From NCBI GenBank assembly GCA_003024985.2, contig PXIH01S0009681.1: a DNA stretch of 13,043 nucleotides; one strand, 5' to 3'. Below are positions 10,073 to 13,043 of the stretch, in pieces (the stretch's first letter is position 1; each line of letters opens with the position of its first letter). The notes below the pieces were generated by a model. It searched no databases. It was given only the letters and a program-made list of their open reading frames with translations, and had not been told where the DNA came from. Both the position numbers and the translations under genes were made by a program. The stretch is from Euperipatoides rowelli (Eukaryota > Onychophora > Udeonychophora > Euonychophora > Peripatopsidae).

Positions 10073-11040
10073 CTGGCCAAAAAATAATATGGAATTTTTT
10101 TTATTATTTTGTTAAGTTAATTCCTATGATAAATCTATGTAAAATTTAATTTTCACCTGTTACATCCCCCCTCTCACTAAAGTAGAAGATTTGGCTTCAT
10201 CTCTGATATTCTTAATACATATACAGATAATTTTTTCTTCCTAAGATGACCATAATCAAATGTTGGCAACACTTAAATCACCCAAATTTTTACCTTAATA
10301 TACTGTATACTTAGAAATATATGCTATCTAGCATCAACATTTTTATAACTGAAAAATATGTTTATTCTGTATAAATAGTTTAATAAAAAATTCAAATTAA
10401 TTTTAGATTCTTTGTAGCCAAAAAACTACAGCTTTTAAACAAGGAGGTACAAATTAAAAATTTTTGGTTCAAATCTGTTAATTAGTATTTTAAAATTTAG
10501 TCTTGCATATTGTTTTTAACAAAATTTATACTGTTTTGGGATTGACCAAAGTTGAAAAAAATCTTTAATATAAAATCTTAAACTTTAATTTAAATAATTT
10601 ATTATACATATTTTGTCACAGACAATTTTTAATTATTATAGTATGCCTATATTATTATTTATAAATGTATAGAATTGAAACGATTGATTTGTGCCACACT
10701 TTTCACATACAGGGTAGACTAGTGTTGAAATTTAGTCTGTGATATATTTGATCTACTTAACCTAAAGGCAATTTGATGATAAATTTTGTAGAATTGTCTA
10801 ATTAAAAGTGTATGTAGTTTCAGAATTAAAAGAAATGGTCTGAAATACTGGTGTTTATAATTTTTTGATCCTTTTATAATCTTAAACTATCTGACAATGA
10901 CACAAAGGTGTAAAAAGTTCAGACAAATTTTTTTTTTCTAAAAATTCTAATTTAAATTTAGTAACATTAGACAAATCAATTGCTACTATTTAACCATGGC
11001 AAACACACTTTAGTATTGATTCTACAGTAAAAATAAAAAG

Positions 11041-11350
11041 TGCCCGTTAATCCAGAGTGCGTGGGGCATCTATCACATCATGTGATGTCATCATTCCCTA
11101 TATGGGCATTCAAAAAGCTTCATTCCAATATCCAGAAAAAAAACAGGAAGTTGGGCGTATTGAAAATGTCACTTCGGTTCACTGACTTATAAGTCAGTGT
11201 TCCGGTCCCACCCCAACAGGAAGTGGGAGGTGCATAGCTGGAAGCTATCAATGTATCAATGTGACATAACCATATATGGGCAAGTGGGAGGCTTAAACAG
11301 GAACCGTAAGTGCCGCCATCTTGAAAAGACACAGATCGAGCCAGAACAGA
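11041..11350. promoter_or_regulatory. GC-richer island with clustered transcription-factor-like motifs
   Basis: This 300-bp block stands out in base composition from both flanks. Motifs visible: TGATGTCATCA (ATF/CRE-like, 11083-11093); ACAGGAAGTT and ACAGGAAGTG (ETS-like, 11143-11152 and 11216-11225) and a weaker ACAGGAA at 11297; CCATATATGG, a perfect CArG box of the SRF type (11270-11279); and GCCGCCATCTTG, the complement of the YY1 motif CAAGATGGCGGC (11312-11323). Motif matches are direct; a role as promoter or enhancer is inference. The YY1 orientation would suit transcription to the left. There are internal near-repeats (AGGAAGTGGGAGG-type at 11219 and 11282; TATATGGGCA at about 11100 and 11273), so a transposon origin is an alternative. 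Confidence 0.35.
11150..11217 (+). repeat. nested inverted repeats with 20-bp palindrome, weakly tRNA-like
   Basis: CACTGACTTATAAGTCAGTG at 11180-11199 is a perfect 20-bp palindrome, with CGG/CCG pairing just outside it across TT/TT. An outer stem GTTGGG (11150-11155) with CCCAAC (11212-11217) encloses it, giving a 68-base unit. GTTCCGGTCCC (from 11199) resembles a tRNA B box at 7 of 10 positions. It is not a working tRNA: the central loop would be even-sized, there is no T stem and no conserved D arm. A second possible stem, TCCCAC/GTGGGA (11206-11211, 11223-11228), competes with the outer one. It may be a decayed tRNA-related element or simply a palindrome. Confidence 0.5.
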
Positions 11351-11360
11351 CACATTCTAT

Positions 11361-12187
11361 CTACTGCTAACATTAGGTTTTTTTTTTTTAAATTAAATCT
11401 GGAGTTATATTATTAATAGATTTTGAAAATATATAAAACATCTAATTTCAACAATTCTAAAAGAAAGGATTTGCAATTTTTTTTTCTAGACTAGCTAATT
11501 CTTTGTAATTTATAAATTGGGTGAAAAAAATTAACATCGGACAAAATTGATTTTTAAATTTGAATAGAATCGGATATTTAAAGATTACATGACCCAGCTA
11601 GGGTAACTAACAGACCTACCTTAATTACTAGTTTTTTTTTAATCAATTGAGCCTTAACATGGGATTTTTAAGCCAGTCCTACACTGGTTAAATGTATTAT
11701 ACAATAAATTATTAGTAAATAATCAGGCAAAAAAATCATTTGTATATATTTTGAATGTATGCAATATTTATATTCATTTTGTTATTCCGATTAAAAACAT
11801 TTTTAATTAATTAAAATTTGAAAACTTATGGGGGGGGGGGAGATTTACTCCCCACCTCCACCACACACACACATTGCTTGGTAAATTCTGAATATACCCC
11901 ACCCCCTAATAAATTGCACTTCCGCAAACCTCTGATCATAGGAAGACAAATATTTCGCTGCAGAGTTAGACGCAGAGTATAAAATTATAATAGTTATAAT
12001 TGAGCTAGTCTTACTGTTGTTCAGATTTCTACATTGAAATCGCAGCTTACACTTAAAAATGAGTTCTGATCTATTTAAATAATAATATAGTTAATCAGAA
12101 TAGATTTTTTTTCTTCCTAGGCTTAACATATCTTGTTCACAAATGCCATTAGTTAAATTAAGAGTGTAAGCAAATAATTTTTTAAAG
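11361..12187. other. low-complexity intergenic DNA
   Basis: Mostly AT-rich with long T runs. Around 11830-11915 the strand shifts sharply: an uninterrupted run of 11 G (11830-11840), then C-rich sequence with a short (CA)n stretch and CCCCACCCCC. No gene or mobile element is supported here. Confidence 0.65.
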
Positions 12188-12443
12188 CATCATCATTGGG
12201 TGTGTTCTCTGAGGTGGAGGTTTGTGTTCATGGATCACCAAAGATTTCAATCAAGTTCTTATTAATATAGAGAATTTCCTGATAGTCCAGTTTTTAATGT
12301 CATCCAACCATTCTCTACTTGTTCTTCCTCTTTGTTTTTTCCTTTCTATCCATCCCTCAAGTGCTGTTATTAGTCTAATTCCTGCAAATCTTTACTTCAT
12401 CCAAAAAACTACAACAATCTCCCCATCTTCATTTTATCATATT
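12188..12443 (-). mobile_element. LINE-like retrotransposon relic: reverse-transcriptase C-terminus and 3' end
   Basis: On the minus strand a single frame runs from 12385 to 12188 with one stop (TGA at 12253-12251). It encodes GRTSREWLDDIKNWT (about 12337-12284), a form of the RGR...W.DDI...WT motif seen near the C-terminus of many non-LTR reverse-transcriptase proteins, then, after the stop, KSLVIHEHKPPPQRTHPMMM. The latter ends in ATGATGATG, like the short-repeat tails of several LINE clades. Upstream of 12385 the frame has stops, so this is a 5'-truncated, dead copy. The clade (RTE or other) cannot be fixed from so little sequence. The forward-strand open frame at 12222-12482 is a shadow of it. 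Confidence 0.7.
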
Positions 12444-12497
12444 ATTGGGTGTGTTCTCCGAGGCGGAGGTTCGCCTTCATGATTCACAAAAGATTTC
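12444..12497 (-). mobile_element. second copy of the same LINE 3' end
   Basis: 54 bases matching 12195-12248 in the same orientation at 46 of 54 positions. On the minus strand it reads KSFVNHEGEPPPRRTHP in the frame corresponding to the first copy, then AATAATATG in place of the ATGATG tail. Three CpGs in this copy are TpG (or its complement) in the other. The layout on the minus strand is short copy, then truncated reverse-transcriptase copy, which suits insertion of one truncated LINE into or beside the tail of another. Confidence 0.7.
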
Positions 12498-12657
12498 TAT
12501 CTTTAGCTCTTCTATATTTTATCATATAAAATATATAATTCACTAATATTTTCAATATACAGTAAACAAAATACTAATAATTAATAATCATATTAAACAA
12601 AGTTTTCTAGAAATGAAAAGTTTTAGTTTATGGCAAATATAAACTTTATGGTAAAAT
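12498..12657. other. AT-rich spacer
   Basis: Short AT-rich stretch between the LINE relics and the hairpin-rich segment. Nothing recognisable on either strand. Confidence 0.6.
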
Positions 12658-12662
12658 ATGAA

Positions 12663-12763
12663 GCCGATGAGTGATTCTTACCAGTGTTGGGCATCGGCGA
12701 TTGTTTATATACTAGAATTAGAAACAATTTGGCTGGCACATGAAATGCCAGCCTCCACTGGAG
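12663..12763. repeat. run of consecutive perfect inverted repeats
   Basis: Three hairpins lie end to end: GCCGATG/CATCGGC (12663-12669, 12692-12698; 22-base loop), ATTGTTT/AAACAAT (12700-12706, 12722-12728; 15-base loop) and GGCTGGCA/TGCCAGCC (12731-12738, 12746-12753; 7-base loop). They are followed by the near-palindrome CTCCACTGGAG (12753-12763). All stems are perfect and the gaps between hairpins are one and two bases. Open frames on both strands here (12658-12882 plus, 12623-12844 minus) have no recognisable domain and may just reflect locally higher G+C. This could be a structured RNA, or part of a transposon. No known RNA family is recognised. Confidence 0.65.
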
Positions 12764-12917
12764 ACTGTTGGGAACTATGTACACTCGAAGTGCATGCTGG
12801 TGAATGTGACACAGATTGTCTTTCATCCTATATATTAATTGCAAAGAATGTGTTCCGTAGCCAGTGTTTTCCGAAACCGTAACAGCGCCATCTATGAACT
12901 ATTTTTAGAAATTTTAA

Positions 12918-13043
12918 TGTAACAGGCTTATCGGCCCGGACACTAAGGATTAAGAATCGTAACTTATTTGAAAGAGAGATGCCCATGTAACGAGCTTAAA
13001 AATCTTTGATGCCCGTGTAACGGCTTATTCGAAGCCGTGTTCC
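12918..13043 (+). repeat. short direct repeats at the right edge
   Basis: GATGCCCATGTAACGAGCTTA (12978-12998, written here only as GATGCCC.TGTAAC..GCTTA) recurs 30 bases later at 13008-13027, and the core TGTAACAGGCTTA appears earlier at 12918-12930. The last copy leads into a perfect 6-bp stem CGGCTT/AAGCCG (13021-13026, 13032-13037). GTGTTCC occurs at 12850 and again at the very edge (13037). The series continues out of the window, so it may be the start of a larger repeat or transposon. Confidence 0.6.

Larger units (their letters stand above)
7236..11040. other. AT-rich intergenic DNA, no gene seen
   Basis: About 3.8 kb with no open frame, splice-site pair or domain that I could support on either strand. 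The short open frame at 9150-9332 (minus) is low-complexity and not credible. There are many homopolymer runs. Two local structures are visible: overlapping inverted repeats at 8564-8617 and a 7-bp stem CTTCCCA/TGGGAAG at 10048-10072. Old, unrecognised transposon debris is likely but not shown. Confidence 0.6.

Noticed and set aside
11150-11217. Functional tRNA gene
   Set aside because: The anticodon-like hairpin has an even-sized loop, there is no T stem, no convincing D arm or A box, and the unit is 68 bases long.
11120-11353. 77-codon minus-strand frame beginning near the YY1-type motif
   Set aside because: It crosses the palindrome and motif cluster and ends in a phenylalanine-rich stretch from a homopolymer. 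No family resemblance; openness is explained by local composition.
12222-12482. 86-codon plus-strand frame
   Set aside because: It is the opposite strand of the LINE relic, whose minus-strand frame carries a recognisable reverse-transcriptase motif.
12664-12673. CCGATGAGTG as a possible hammerhead ribozyme core
   Set aside because: The required CTGANGA core and a correctly placed GAAA are absent. CTGATGA words near 5831 and 6138 also lack the partner strand.
12682-12692. CAGTGTTGGGC, similar to the start of many hAT elements
   Set aside because: No matching inverted end (GCCCAACACTG) occurs to the right and the preceding 8 bases ATTCTTAC are not repeated inside the window. The match also overlaps the first hairpin of the 12663-12753 run.
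12658-12882. 74-codon open frame on + and the overlapping 73-codon frame on - (12623-12844)
   Set aside because: No recognisable domain. Both strands are open over the same hairpin-rich, less AT-rich DNA, which suggests chance or transposon sequence rather than a gene.

Overview
This is AT-rich (roughly three quarters A+T by eye) animal nuclear DNA. It holds one recognisable host gene, cut at its 5' end, and many transposon remnants. Evidence for an animal genome: two coding exons with GT-AG splice signals flanking a 4.3-kb intron, a vesicle R-SNARE (synaptobrevin/VAMP) protein, cut-and-paste transposon relics of hAT and piggyBac type, and a LINE-like reverse-transcriptase relic. The species cannot be named from the sequence; an AT-rich invertebrate is the best guess, as an inference only.

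Layout. 1-808: non-coding, probably upstream intron or flank. 809-967: exon with the SNARE core of a VAMP8/VAMP4-like protein. 968-5243: intron carrying a 1,021-bp hAT-type element with an exact 8-bp target duplication (1585-2605) and a 326-bp piggyBac-type element with TTAA at both ends (4457-4782). 5244-5393: last exon (juxtamembrane segment, membrane anchor, stop). 5394 to about 6180: 3' UTR with AATAAA at 6158. 6216-7235: probable 1-kb inverted-repeat element whose interior is degenerate tandem repeats plus a 54-bp array. 7236-11040: AT-rich DNA with no gene seen. 11041-11350: GC-richer island with a 20-bp perfect palindrome and ETS-, SRF/CArG-, YY1- and ATF/CRE-like motifs. 11361-12187: low complexity. 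12188-12497: two minus-strand LINE 3'-end relics. 12658-13043: hairpin-rich DNA followed by short direct repeats running off the edge.

The two exons are both in phase 0 at their junction and join into one protein segment of 102 residues: a SNARE helix with the zero-layer arginine, a KYWWKN juxtamembrane motif, one membrane anchor and a 7-residue tail. The start codon lies outside the window or in an exon I could not identify. No operon-like or defence-system organisation is present, and I found no convincing new biological system. The best leads are the unclassified 1-kb element, the motif-dense island near 11.2 kb, the hairpin run near 12.7 kb, and the over-represented TACTGTA word.
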